DNA of 64,000 nucleotides from Bacterioplanes sp965233665. GTDB lineage: Bacteria > Pseudomonadota > Gammaproteobacteria > Pseudomonadales > Oceanobacteraceae. Shown here in pieces: positions 27,378-35,982 of the stretch; the first letter of the stretch is position 1, and each line of letters begins with the position of its first letter. The notes beneath the pieces are model-generated. The model was given only the letters and a program-made list of their open reading frames with translations, did not search any database and was not told the origin of the DNA. The stretch is from contig CBDDTG010000015.1 in the NCBI GenBank assembly GCA_965233665.1, forward strand, positions 1 to 64,000, given 5' to 3'. Both the position numbers and the translations under genes were made by a program.

Positions 27378-27898
27378 CAGTTCATGGCCTCAAACTGAGG
27401 TTGCAGGGTTTGCCAGACACGGGGGTTCAAATCACCTATGTGCTTGCCACGAATAATGCCTTGGCTATCGACCAAAAACGTTTCTGGTGCACCGTAAACG
27501 CCCAGTTCTAAGCCCAGCTTGCCGTCTGGATCAACGATATTAAACGCATAAGGGTCGCCGAAAGCTTTTAACCACTCACGGGCTTTGGCGCTGTCGTCTT
27601 TGTAATTAATGCCAACAATGGTGACACCTTGCTCGGCCAGCTGGTTTAAGAACGCATGCTCGGCTTTACAGGTGGGACACCAGGTCGCCCAAACATTGAC
27701 CAGCATTGGCTTATCTGGCAACGCGCTTTGATTCAACGCCTCATCCGTCAGCAAGGCGACCGCGTTAAACGCCGGGAACGGCTGGCCGACTAAGGGCGAT
27801 GGCAATACATCGGTATTTTCTTTGCCCAGACCAATCCAGAACAAAACTCCCAGAGCCAGTGCCAGCGCTAAGGGAATAAACAGCAACCAACGCATCAT
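27377..27898 (-). CDS. ccmG: Thiol:disulfide interchange protein CcmG/DsbE
   Basis: A 173-residue membrane-anchored periplasmic thioredoxin of the cytochrome c maturation pathway. The N-terminal anchor spans residues 5-23, followed by a thioredoxin fold with active site W73-C74-P-T-C77. The family's acidic GVYGAPETFLVD segment carries the cis-proline near 138. It would reduce CcmH or apocytochrome disulfides using electrons from DsbD. The start overlaps the ccmF stop (ATG ATG over TGA). The second Met, three bases on, is an equal candidate. Confidence 0.95.
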   Translation of the reverse strand: MMRWLLFIPLALALALGVLFWIGLGKENTDVLPSPLVGQPFPAFNAVALLTDEALNQSALPDKPMLVNVWATWCPTCKAEHAFLNQLAEQGVTIVGINYKDDSAKAREWLKAFGDPYAFNIVDPDGKLGLELGVYGAPETFLVDSQGIIRGKHIGDLNPRVWQTLQPQFEAMN

Positions 27899-29883
27899 GC
27901 CACCGCCTCCTGCGCCGCAGGCGCAGCAGCGCGTTTTTGCTGGCGCGCGCGATAGCGTTTATCCATCACTGCTAGCAGGCCACCGATGGCCATAAAGATG
28001 GCGCCCAACCAGACCCAACGCATGTATGGCTTGACCTGTAAGCGCATGCCCCAGGCACCACCTGGCAATTCTTCACCCATGGACACATACACATCACGCC
28101 ACAAACTCACATCAATGGCGGCTTCGGTCATGATTTGGCCGCTGGCGTTATAGCGCCTCTTTTCTGCCGTCAGCACGTTCATCAGCTTATCGTCGCGCCA
28201 AACATTGAAACGCGTTGCATCAGATACGTAGTTCGGACCTTCGATATGGCCCGCTTCGGCAAATTCAAACCGGTAGCTGCCCAACTCGGTCGACTCCCCC
28301 GGTGCAATTTTGACGGCTTTTTCTAGGCTGTAATTCGACACCATGGTGACGCCGATGATGGAAATGGCGACGCCCAGATGCGCCAGCACCATGCCATGAA
28401 AGCTGACTCCCAACTTAGGGATGCGTGCTAACTGGCCGCGGGACTTTTTCCAAACATCCGCCAAGGTGGCGCCAATCAGCCAGAAGCTCACTCCCATGCC
28501 CATCACCACTTGCCAGTTCCACGCGCCGGAGGCCAACAAGGGCACGGCCGCCGCCAGCACAATGGCGCCCAGACAAGCCCATTTTAATTCTTGCCCCAGG
28601 CGTAAAAAGGCATCCGACTTCCAACGTGACATCGAACCAATGCCCATCACTAATGCCAGCAATACCGATAACGGCACAAACATGGTGTTAAACCAAGCGG
28701 CACCCACGGATAACTTACCCAGCCCCATAAAATCGTGCACCAAGGGGTACAAGGTGCCGAGCAAAATGGCAAAGGCCGATACCAGCAGCAACAAGTTGTT
28801 TAACAGCAAGGCACTTTCGCGCGACACCCACTGATACCGCCCAACAGAGGCAACGGTGGGGGCTTTGATGGCATACAACAACAGCGAGCCGCCGACACAG
28901 ATGCCCAGCAATGCCAAAATAAAGACACCGCGGTCAGGGTCAGATGCGAAAGCATGCACCGAGGTCAACACACCAGAGCGCACCAGGAAGGTACCGAGCA
29001 AACTCAATGAAAAGGCAAAGATGGCCAGTAACACGGTCCAGCTTTTAAACAAGCCGCGCTTTTCGGTGACCGCCAACGAGTGCATCAGCGCCGTCGCCAC
29101 CAGCCAAGGCATCAGTGAGGCATTTTCGACCGGGTCCCAGAACCACCAGCCGCCCCAGCCTAACTCGTAGTAAGCCCACCAACTGCCCAAAGCAATACCC
29201 AAGGTCAGAAACACCCAGGCAGCGGTCGTCCACGGCCGCGACCAACGTGCCCATGCCGCATCCAATCGGCCACTCATCAAAGCAGCCAGCGCAAAAGCAA
29301 AAGCAACCGACAGGCCGACGTAGCCCATGTACAGCGTCGGCGGATGCACGATCAAGCCAAAGTCCTGCAGCAAGGGGTTTAAATCCGCACCTTCTAACGG
29401 CGTCGAAGGCAAATGCCGGGCAAACGGGTTGGAGGTTTGCAGGGTAAACAGAATAAAGCCAACCGACACCATGCCCATGATGGACAACACTCTGGCCACC
29501 ATATCCAGCGGCAAGGTACGACTAAACCAAGCAACCGCCAGCCCCCAGCCACCCAACATGGTGACCCACAACAGCAGCGAGCCTTCATGCGCGCCCCAAA
29601 CCGCACTCACCTTGTAAGGCGTCGGCAGTTGGGTATTGCTGTTGGCAGCGACGTACACCACCGAAAAATCGTCCGTCACAAAGGCATAAGTCAGTGCCAA
29701 CAAGGACACCATAAGAAATACCGCCTGCCCCGCTGCCAGTGGCCTGGCATACGCCATCAACCATTCACGGCCCGACTGCACGCCGACCAGCGGCACAGTT
29801 ACCTGAAATGCCGCCAGCACCAAGGCGATAATCAGCGCCAGTTGGCCGAACTCAGGCACCATCATTGCTACGTCTGCGTTCAT
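27895..29883 (-). CDS. ccmF: Cytochrome c haem lyase subunit CcmF
   Basis: A 662-residue polytopic inner-membrane protein that joins haem to apocytochrome c. The tryptophan-rich haem-handling motif WGGWWFWDPVENASLMPWL lies at about 230-250, with conserved periplasmic histidines in the flanking segments. About 15 hydrophobic segments are present, with a C-terminal periplasmic domain before the last helix. The length is normal for CcmF (about 650). It overlaps ccmG and lies 2 bases after ccmE. Confidence 0.96.
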   Translation of the reverse strand: MNADVAMMVPEFGQLALIIALVLAAFQVTVPLVGVQSGREWLMAYARPLAAGQAVFLMVSLLALTYAFVTDDFSVVYVAANSNTQLPTPYKVSAVWGAHEGSLLLWVTMLGGWGLAVAWFSRTLPLDMVARVLSIMGMVSVGFILFTLQTSNPFARHLPSTPLEGADLNPLLQDFGLIVHPPTLYMGYVGLSVAFAFALAALMSGRLDAAWARWSRPWTTAAWVFLTLGIALGSWWAYYELGWGGWWFWDPVENASLMPWLVATALMHSLAVTEKRGLFKSWTVLLAIFAFSLSLLGTFLVRSGVLTSVHAFASDPDRGVFILALLGICVGGSLLLYAIKAPTVASVGRYQWVSRESALLLNNLLLLVSAFAILLGTLYPLVHDFMGLGKLSVGAAWFNTMFVPLSVLLALVMGIGSMSRWKSDAFLRLGQELKWACLGAIVLAAAVPLLASGAWNWQVVMGMGVSFWLIGATLADVWKKSRGQLARIPKLGVSFHGMVLAHLGVAISIIGVTMVSNYSLEKAVKIAPGESTELGSYRFEFAEAGHIEGPNYVSDATRFNVWRDDKLMNVLTAEKRRYNASGQIMTEAAIDVSLWRDVYVSMGEELPGGAWGMRLQVKPYMRWVWLGAIFMAIGGLLAVMDKRYRARQQKRAAAPAAQEAVA

Positions 29884-29885
29884 GG

Positions 29886-30350
29886 TTAATATCCTGCCGC
29901 TGCTTCTAGATTGGCTTTGCCCGCCTGATGCGCTTTGTCCAACGCCTCTTGAACTTCCGGTGGCATGTAGTTTTCATCGTGCTTGGCCAGCACTTCAGAG
30001 GCTTGCAATACGCCTGCGTCGTTCAGCTGGCCCAAAGCAACGATGCCCTGCCCTTCGCGAAACAGATCCGGCAGAATGCCTTCGTAGAAGATCGGCACAC
30101 TGGCCACGCCATCGGTCACTTCAAACGTCACCCCAAGGCCTTCTTCTGATCGCACCACACTGCCCGCAACAACCAACCCTCCGGCACGAATGGTACGCCC
30201 CACCGGCACTTCACCGTTGGCGATTTGGGTAGGTGTTTGAAACAAGTTGATGTTCTGCGACAGCGAATACATCAGCAGACCAACGGCCGTGCCAACACCG
30301 ACCACCAGAAACAAAATCAAGGTCAGTCGTTTTTTACGTTGAGGATGCAT
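29886..30350 (-). CDS. ccmE: Periplasmic haem chaperone CcmE
   Basis: A 154-residue haem carrier. The N-terminal anchor spans residues 9-28 and is followed by an OB-fold domain. Haem is bound covalently through H124 in the H-x3-Y motif (H124-D-E-N-Y128). CcmE receives haem from CcmC and passes it to CcmF. Its start lies inside the end of ccmD (17-base overlap). Confidence 0.96.
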   Translation of the reverse strand: MHPQRKKRLTLILFLVVGVGTAVGLLMYSLSQNINLFQTPTQIANGEVPVGRTIRAGGLVVAGSVVRSEEGLGVTFEVTDGVASVPIFYEGILPDLFREGQGIVALGQLNDAGVLQASEVLAKHDENYMPPEVQEALDKAHQAGKANLEAAAGY

Positions 30351-30522
30351 GCTTCTTCTCCCGGCGCAAACGCTGTGTCTGTTGTTTAATCAGCTGCCTG
30401 CGGCGCAGCCACGGCTGCACCACGTTAAAGGCGATGATCAGGGCGGCCAGACCATACGACAGCCAAACATAAAATCCGTGCCGTCCCATGGCGAAAAACT
30501 CGCTTAAGCTGCTGAATTCCAT
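30334..30522 (-). CDS. ccmD: Haem exporter accessory protein CcmD
   Basis: A 62-residue single-span membrane protein that helps release haem-loaded CcmE from the CcmABC complex. It shows the usual order: FFAMGRHGFYVWLSYGLA at about 9-26, one helix, then a strongly basic cytoplasmic tail (RRRQLIKQQTQRLRREKK). It overlaps ccmC by one base and ccmE by 17. Confidence 0.93.
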   Translation of the reverse strand: MEFSSLSEFFAMGRHGFYVWLSYGLAALIIAFNVVQPWLRRRQLIKQQTQRLRREKKHASST

Positions 30523-31274
30523 CAGTTCTCCAGTAGTTGCTTAACCCAGGTACGCTTGCGCTCGTGCCATAAAATCTCGTTGCGGGTGCGTAAGATGACC
30601 AGCAAGGCGAAAAACACATAGGTGGTAACGATCATAATCAGCAGTGGATACAGCATGTCAGGATGCATGCTGGGCTTTTCCGTTAGCGTCAAAGTGGCTG
30701 GCTGATGCAAGGTGTTCCACCACTCCACCGAATACTTGATGATGGGAATATTCACCAGCCCAACCAAGGCTAAAATAGCGCTGGCCTTATGACCGGCTTC
30801 TTCGGTTTCCATCGCTTGCTGCAGGGCCATCACGCCAAAAAACAAAAACAACAGCAACAGCATGGAGGTCAAACGGGCATCCCACACCCACCATGTGCCC
30901 CAGGTTGGCTTGCCCCAAATCGCCCCGGTCAACAGTGCAATCAAACAAAAGCTGGCACCGATTGGCGCAATCACCCGCGCCACCCAAGCTGCCATTTTCA
31001 TTCGCCAAATCAAAAATACCGCACCGGCAATGGCCATCATGATGTAAGCACTTTGACTGATCAGCGCCGCAGGCACATGAATATAAATGATGCGAAAGCT
31101 GTTGCCTTGCTGATAATCCGCCGGCGCAAAGGCCAGCCCCCAAACCAAACCGACCACGCCGCCGAGCACGGAAAAGCCAATCAGCCATGGAATCCAACGG
31201 TTGGTGAGGTCATAAAACCATTTAGGCGAGCCCAGTCGGTGATAGAGGGTTTTTAACCATTGCCACATACGCAC
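30522..31274 (-). CDS. ccmC: Haem exporter protein CcmC
   Basis: A 250-residue inner-membrane protein with six helices that loads haem onto CcmE. The tryptophan-rich motif WGTWWVWDARLTS lies at about 118-130, with flanking histidines as in the haem-handling family (IHVPAALISQSAY about 64-76). It lies one base after ccmB and overlaps ccmD by one base. Confidence 0.96.
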   Translation of the reverse strand: MRMWQWLKTLYHRLGSPKWFYDLTNRWIPWLIGFSVLGGVVGLVWGLAFAPADYQQGNSFRIIYIHVPAALISQSAYIMMAIAGAVFLIWRMKMAAWVARVIAPIGASFCLIALLTGAIWGKPTWGTWWVWDARLTSMLLLLFLFFGVMALQQAMETEEAGHKASAILALVGLVNIPIIKYSVEWWNTLHQPATLTLTEKPSMHPDMLYPLLIMIVTTYVFFALLVILRTRNEILWHERKRTWVKQLLEN

Positions 31275-31275
31275 A

Positions 31276-31944
31276 CTACCGCGATAAGTTAAGTTTCAGT
31301 GCCGCTGCCGAAGCAAATGGCGTCAGACAGACTGCCAGCGCCAGCAACGCACCCAAGAAGCCGATTTGGCCGTTATAGTCCATGCCGATACTGGCGTGAT
31401 AGACCGCCGAGGCTGCAAAAATCAGCACGGGAACATACAAAGGCAGAATCAACAGCGTCAGCAACAAGCCGCCACTGCGAACACCAGCCGTCAACGCGGC
31501 GCCCACGGCACCCAACAAGCTTAATACCGGCGTGCCCACGGCCAGACTGACAATCAACGCAAAATACGCACCGTCAGGAAGATGCAACATCAACCCCAGC
31601 AAGGGTGCCATCAAGGTTAACGGCAGCCCACTGATGCACCAGTGCACCAGCGCTTTAACCAGCGCCAGAGCATACAGGGACTCTCCCGACGCCAACCACT
31701 GCTCTAAGGTGCCATCGTCAACGTCGGTTTTGTAGAGGGCATCCAGCGACAGCAAGGTGGCCAGCAAGGCCGCGACCCAAATCACACCGCCAGCAATTTT
31801 GCTGAGAAACTTAGGGTCTGGGTCAACGGCCAGCGGGAACAGCGCCGCCACCATCAAAAAAAACATCAGTGGGTTCAACCACTCGCCTGGGTTACGTGCC
31901 GCCAACAGCAAGTCACGCTTTAAGGTCGCCGTCACCAGGCTCAT
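31276..31944 (-). CDS. ccmB: Haem exporter permease CcmB
   Basis: A 222-residue membrane subunit of the CcmAB ABC complex, with six hydrophobic segments. The start MSLVTATLKRDLLLAARNPGE is typical of CcmB. The frame is open 43 codons further upstream inside ccmA, but only the ATG at 31944 gives the family N terminus and the 4-base overlap with the ccmA stop. CcmAB uses ATP to release holo-CcmE from CcmC and CcmD. Confidence 0.95.
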   Translation of the reverse strand: MSLVTATLKRDLLLAARNPGEWLNPLMFFLMVAALFPLAVDPDPKFLSKIAGGVIWVAALLATLLSLDALYKTDVDDGTLEQWLASGESLYALALVKALVHWCISGLPLTLMAPLLGLMLHLPDGAYFALIVSLAVGTPVLSLLGAVGAALTAGVRSGGLLLTLLILPLYVPVLIFAASAVYHASIGMDYNGQIGFLGALLALAVCLTPFASAAALKLNLSR

Positions 31945-32588
31945 AGCATTTCTCCGGCCCAGCGTGACAGATCCAGCACCTGCAACCCTGGAACTGACTG
32001 CAAGGCATGGTGACTGGTAATGACCACCGCTCCGCCTTGCTCTACATGCTCGCGCAAGCGCTGCTCCAACCAAGCAACGCCTTGCTTATCCAGTGCGGTA
32101 AACGGCTCATCCAAAATCCACAGCGGTGCCGGCACTACCAACAAACGCGCCAAACTGACCCGCCGTTGCTGCCCGGCCGACAGTTGCTGACAGGGCGTCA
32201 TTTCATACCCCATCAATTCAACGGCCTCCAGCGCGCGCACCAAGCGATCCTCATCGATTTGCCACTGAGACGTCAGCCAACGCAAGTTTTCCAGTGCCGT
32301 GAGACTTTTTTTAACCGCCGCCAGATGGCCCATATACAAGCGTTGGGCAGCGTATTCGGGGTAGATGGAGTGCAAAGGCTCGCCGTTAAACAGCACCTCG
32401 CCTTCAAAGTCATGATTGAGGCCGGCCAGAATACGCAGCAAAGTGGTTTTACCCGCACCATTAGGGCCAGCCAGTTGCACCAGCGCACCGCCACTGAGGT
32501 TCAAATCAAAGTGCTCAAACAGCACGCGATCATCGCGCTCGCAGAATAAATCTCTGGCTTGCAGCTCAACTGGAGCCTGACTGACCAT
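31941..32588 (-). CDS. ccmA: Haem exporter ATPase CcmA
   Basis: A 215-residue ABC ATPase. It has Walker A GPNGAGKTT near 40-48, a signature LSAGQ (the usual CcmA variant of LSGGQ) near 137, and Walker B LWILDEPFTALD near 157. It is the first gene of the complete nine-gene ccm operon. The promoter should lie in the 226-base gap towards the divergent FliK-like gene. Confidence 0.96.
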   Translation of the reverse strand: MVSQAPVELQARDLFCERDDRVLFEHFDLNLSGGALVQLAGPNGAGKTTLLRILAGLNHDFEGEVLFNGEPLHSIYPEYAAQRLYMGHLAAVKKSLTALENLRWLTSQWQIDEDRLVRALEAVELMGYEMTPCQQLSAGQQRRVSLARLLVVPAPLWILDEPFTALDKQGVAWLEQRLREHVEQGGAVVITSHHALQSVPGLQVLDLSRWAGEML

Positions 32589-32814
32589 GCCTCAACCTTT
32601 GGGCCCACAACGGGCAAACGGGCCTAAGAGAAGGCCTATGAAAAATACGTGATTCATCTGACCGCGGCCCACTGATGCTGTCGACGACAAGGCAGTGATG
32701 CAGTCCGGCGCGACACATTTGTCTGCCATAATGAATAAAGCCGGCGCATTATATACAAAATGACTCTTCAGCGAGTTTTGCCAGCGAATTAACATGGGTA
32801 AAGATGAGTAAACC

Positions 32815-34692
32815 TTGGCCGACATCAATTCTATGCGCATTCCTTCCGTTCCACTCATCAGCGAGCGCAGCCTGCAGCAAGCCGGTCTGAGCACAGAATC
32901 GCCACCTCGCAACGCCTTTGCTGCCGAAGTCAGCCAAGTCACGCCCAAGCGCAATGAACAAGGTGAGGTGCGCTATCAAATCACCGTGCGAGCCGGAGGC
33001 CAGCAGCTCACCCTAGACAGCGATAAGCCACTGCCAGAAGGCAGCAAGGTCATTTTGGCCGTCACTGACGATCAGCCTCCCGGGGTACGCCTGGTATCGC
33101 TGCAGCCCCCCAGCGCCGACAAAGCACTGCAACAAGTATTAAGTCAGTGGCTTGCGAGCCGAGTGCCGTTGATGCCCGCCAACCAAACGGATCAAGGCGC
33201 CAAAGCGCAGCCGCTTCTCAATAGCCTGCAGCAGCTAAGCCAAGCACCGACAACGCCCACCGCCGTACGCCAAGTCATTGATCAGTTCTTACAACAACGC
33301 CCGCCGCTTATGGCAGCGGAGCACCACAGCCAGCCAGAAAACGCCTCGGCACTGCGCACCGCCGTGCATAGCTCTGGCCTGTTTTACGAGCAGCGCCTGT
33401 TATCGGCTCTGACATCGACGGCTCTGGCCGGCGCTCGGCCAGATGCGACACCAGGCAAGCGCCCACCAAGTCACGCTGCGCAACCCCTCGGCACTGGCAC
33501 ACCAGCAGATGCCCCCCAAACCAAGCCAACCAGCCTGACAACACGGCTGTCCGCTGTATTTCAGCAAGCCTGGCAGGCCACCAAAGCCAGCGCCGAGGCT
33601 AACCTTGCAGTGCCAACAACGACCACTCAAACAAAGCCAGGCACTGCTGAGTTGGTCAGTCGCTCGCCGTTGTCACAACAGAGCGCGACCACACATTTGC
33701 CAAAACCGATCACACTGCCTTCTGCTTTGCTCATGCCAGCGAAGCCAGAAAGTGGCCCGGCCACTCATTCAGCTGCGAGTGTTTCGTCCAATCAAGCAGC
33801 GTTGGTTCAGTTGCTCACGCCTCTGGCGCCTGTTCGCCTGCCGCCTGCCCCTTGGCTCACAGCAACCGCAACATTGCCAAATCAGACATCAGCACCGCCA
33901 ACAGAGGCAGGCAGCAGTACACAAACGGGCGGTGTACAACCGGCCTTATTAAATCAGCTGGCACAGCGTTTGGAGCAGCAATCACAGAGCATTCGACAAG
34001 CCACGCTGCAGCCCACAGCGCCGCCGACAGAAGAATCATCCCCGTCGCTTATGCAAGCATTGCTGAGCCCTGGTCAGTTGAGCAGCCAGGATTTAAAGGC
34101 CACTCTATCTCGGGCTCTGCAGCTGTGGCTCAGTGTCATTCAAACGGGCAGCTCTGAGCGCAGCCAAAACTCGCCACAAACGCCGCCACAGACATCGCCT
34201 GTGCCGCTGTCTTATGGCGCTGGCCCACGCCCTGAGGGGTTGCGCTTGCTGCAATCCACCCTCGCTCGCATTGAAACCGAGCAGTTTCAGGCCTTGCGCT
34301 CTGATGCCAACAACAATGATTCAACCCCTCTCAGCCTGCCGCTATTTATGCGCCAAGGAGAGCACATCCGCAGCATTGATCTGGAGCTGCAAACACCCGA
34401 GCAGCAAGCGGCGGGAGGACGGCGTCATGGCTGGCGAGTGGTTTTGCACTTTGATCTGGCGCAACTGGGCCCTTTGGACGTAGAAATTGAGCTCAACCAA
34501 CAACAGGTAGCGGCCACTTTTTGGTCGCAGCAGAGTCAAACCCTGCAACAACTGCAGCAGCAGCTACCACCGCTGCGCAGTAAGCTCAGCAGCCTGGGCG
34601 TCGACATCGATGTGCTGACCGCACGGCATGGACAACTGCCAGTCGGCGAGCACAATCAGATTCGTACCCGCTTGGTCGATTTACATACCTGA
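32815..34692 (+). CDS. FliK-like hook-length-control domain protein (orphan)
   Basis: A 625-residue, low-complexity protein rich in Gln, Pro, Thr, Ser and Ala between about 110 and 490. The C-terminal 130 residues match the flagellar hook-length control (FliK C-terminal) fold (LHFDLAQLGPLDVEIELNQQQVAATFW, then LRSKLSSLGVDIDVLTARHGQ). The start is a TTG at 32815; ATG at 32833 is the alternative. No flagellar structural genes are nearby. A FlhB-tail-like gene follows 9 bases later, repeating the arrangement seen beside ccm genes in Pseudomonas. Its role in substrate-specificity switching of a type III export system is inferred. Confidence 0.8.
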   Translation: MADINSMRIPSVPLISERSLQQAGLSTESPPRNAFAAEVSQVTPKRNEQGEVRYQITVRAGGQQLTLDSDKPLPEGSKVILAVTDDQPPGVRLVSLQPPSADKALQQVLSQWLASRVPLMPANQTDQGAKAQPLLNSLQQLSQAPTTPTAVRQVIDQFLQQRPPLMAAEHHSQPENASALRTAVHSSGLFYEQRLLSALTSTALAGARPDATPGKRPPSHAAQPLGTGTPADAPQTKPTSLTTRLSAVFQQAWQATKASAEANLAVPTTTTQTKPGTAELVSRSPLSQQSATTHLPKPITLPSALLMPAKPESGPATHSAASVSSNQAALVQLLTPLAPVRLPPAPWLTATATLPNQTSAPPTEAGSSTQTGGVQPALLNQLAQRLEQQSQSIRQATLQPTAPPTEESSPSLMQALLSPGQLSSQDLKATLSRALQLWLSVIQTGSSERSQNSPQTPPQTSPVPLSYGAGPRPEGLRLLQSTLARIETEQFQALRSDANNNDSTPLSLPLFMRQGEHIRSIDLELQTPEQQAAGGRRHGWRVVLHFDLAQLGPLDVEIELNQQQVAATFWSQQSQTLQQLQQQLPPLRSKLSSLGVDIDVLTARHGQLPVGEHNQIRTRLVDLHT

Positions 34693-34701
34693 GGATGTCG
34701 C

Positions 34702-35013
34702 ATGCCAAATATTGAAGAGCGCATACCCGATTCCCTGCGCCAAGCCACGCAAGCCGTCGCTGTCACTTACCAGCCTGACTCAGGCCAAGCGCCGCACGTG
34801 AGTGCTCAAGGCGATGATGAGTTAGCTCAGGCCATCATTGCCCTAGCCCTTCAGCATGAGGTGCCGATTTATGAAAATGCCAGCTTGGTACGCTGGCTGG
34901 GGCAGCTTGAGCTGCATGAAGAAATACCAGAAACCTTATATCAGGTCATGGCCGAGATCTTGGCGTTTGTGTATGCCCTGGAGGGTAAAACCCCCAGCTC
35001 ACCGCCAGAGTAA
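34702..35013 (+). CDS. FlhB C-terminal-domain-like protein
   Basis: A 103-residue cytoplasmic protein resembling the autocleaved C-terminal domain of FlhB/YscU export gatekeepers (AVAVTYQPDSGQAPHVSAQG, then AIIALALQHEVPIYENASLVRWLGQLELHEEIPETLY). The NPTH cleavage motif of true FlhB is absent. It therefore looks like a free-standing FlhBc mimic. It is paired with the FliK-like gene upstream, and full FlhB works with FliK, so the two may act together. Confidence 0.85.
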   Translation: MPNIEERIPDSLRQATQAVAVTYQPDSGQAPHVSAQGDDELAQAIIALALQHEVPIYENASLVRWLGQLELHEEIPETLYQVMAEILAFVYALEGKTPSSPPE

Positions 35014-35014
35014 G

Positions 35015-35677
35015 TCAAACTTTGTCGGTTGTTTGCCGCTCGACCAGCGATAACAGCCAGCTGATGTGTTCAAAAATCACATCGTGTGGAATCAGCTCAA
35101 CGCCAGCCAGCAACTCAGAAAAAGCCCGATAACGGTAAGCGTCCACCAAACCATGAACCGATGCCACAAAGAACAACGCCAAACGCTTCTGCTGGGTATC
35201 CGACTGCCGTGTGTAACCCGGAATCGCATCTTTTAACAGCGCCAGTATGTGCTGCTGCCACTCTTCTGCTTGACGCTGCACTTGGGAGTGCAGCTGCTGA
35301 TCGACCAGATCAGATTCATTCAAGCGCAGTAATGGCGGCTGAAACATCAGTTGATAATAACCTGGATAGCGCTGGGCAAACTCAACCCACTGCCCGGTAA
35401 ATGCATAAAGCGCCTGGGTGGCGGTGCTCGTCTCTTTCATATGCCGCTGAATGGCCGCAAACATCAGCTCGAAGCCACGCCGACGTGTATGCAAAAACAG
35501 GGCTTCTTTACTGGGGAAATAGTTATAGATGTTGCTGGCCGTCATACCCAACTGACCAGCCAATTTGCGCATGGATAAATGATGAAAACCGACCTCAGCC
35601 ATCACCCGTGATGCACTGTCCATAATGCGGTGACGTTGCGCTTCCACTTCTTCCTGCGTAAACGGCTTTTTAGGCAT
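35015..35677 (-). CDS. TetR-family transcriptional regulator
   Basis: A 220-residue regulator. The helix-turn-helix is at about residues 15-65 (RIMDSASRVMAEVGFHHLSMRKLAGQLGMT, ASNIYNYFPSKEALFLHT). The C-terminal region has a TetR_C-type stretch (WVEFAQRYPGYYQLMFQPP) and ends near 215. It is convergent with the FlhB-like gene, with only one base between the two stops, and divergent from hemN. No clear palindrome is visible upstream, so its operator is not identified. Target unknown. Confidence 0.87.
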   Translation of the reverse strand: MPKKPFTQEEVEAQRHRIMDSASRVMAEVGFHHLSMRKLAGQLGMTASNIYNYFPSKEALFLHTRRRGFELMFAAIQRHMKETSTATQALYAFTGQWVEFAQRYPGYYQLMFQPPLLRLNESDLVDQQLHSQVQRQAEEWQQHILALLKDAIPGYTRQSDTQQKRLALFFVASVHGLVDAYRYRAFSELLAGVELIPHDVIFEHISWLLSLVERQTTDKV

Positions 35678-35982
35678 GCCTTACCCCTTCCCGTTTTCTT
35701 CACGTCTGCCGAAAAACGCTGTCACACAAATAACAGGCTTTCGCCAGACTTAAGTTTAACCTGCCCGGACCCAGAAAATATCGCTCGAGCCAAGCAGTAG
35801 ACTAATCTGTATAAAACGACCCTTTCTTTGCAAAATCAAGACATTCGGACCAATCTCATACTATTTACAACGACCTCGTCAAAAAAACGTCGCACAAGTC
35901 TCGCTGGGCGTTGACGCAGCGCAAGATGGCCATACCTCCTTCTGCCTAGACTGGGGCTTTACTTTGACTCTTAGTGAACGCT
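35678..35982. promoter_or_regulatory. 305-base intergenic region between TetR and hemN, with a weak Anr/FNR-like site
   Basis: No gene is visible. At 35911-35924, about 60 bases before hemN, TTGACGCAGCGCAA matches the outer bases of the FNR/Anr consensus TTGAT-N4-ATCAA but differs at three positions. Oxygen control of hemN by Anr is common, so the site is worth noting, but the match alone is weak. The promoter of the TetR gene should also lie here. Confidence 0.3.

Noticed and set aside
29413..29889. Open frame of about 158 codons on the plus strand across the 5' part of ccmF
   Set aside because: It is antisense to conserved CcmF, its translation is low-complexity (many His, Gln, Arg), and it has no ribosome-binding site.
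30789..31256. Long open frame (155 codons) on the plus strand inside ccmC
   Set aside because: It lies antisense to a clear CcmC with the WWD motif, has no recognisable protein features, and is explained by codon bias of the real gene.
33308..34039. Minus-strand open frames inside the FliK-like gene
   Set aside because: They arise from the repetitive Gln/Pro/Thr coding of the real gene, lack start signals and have no conserved features.
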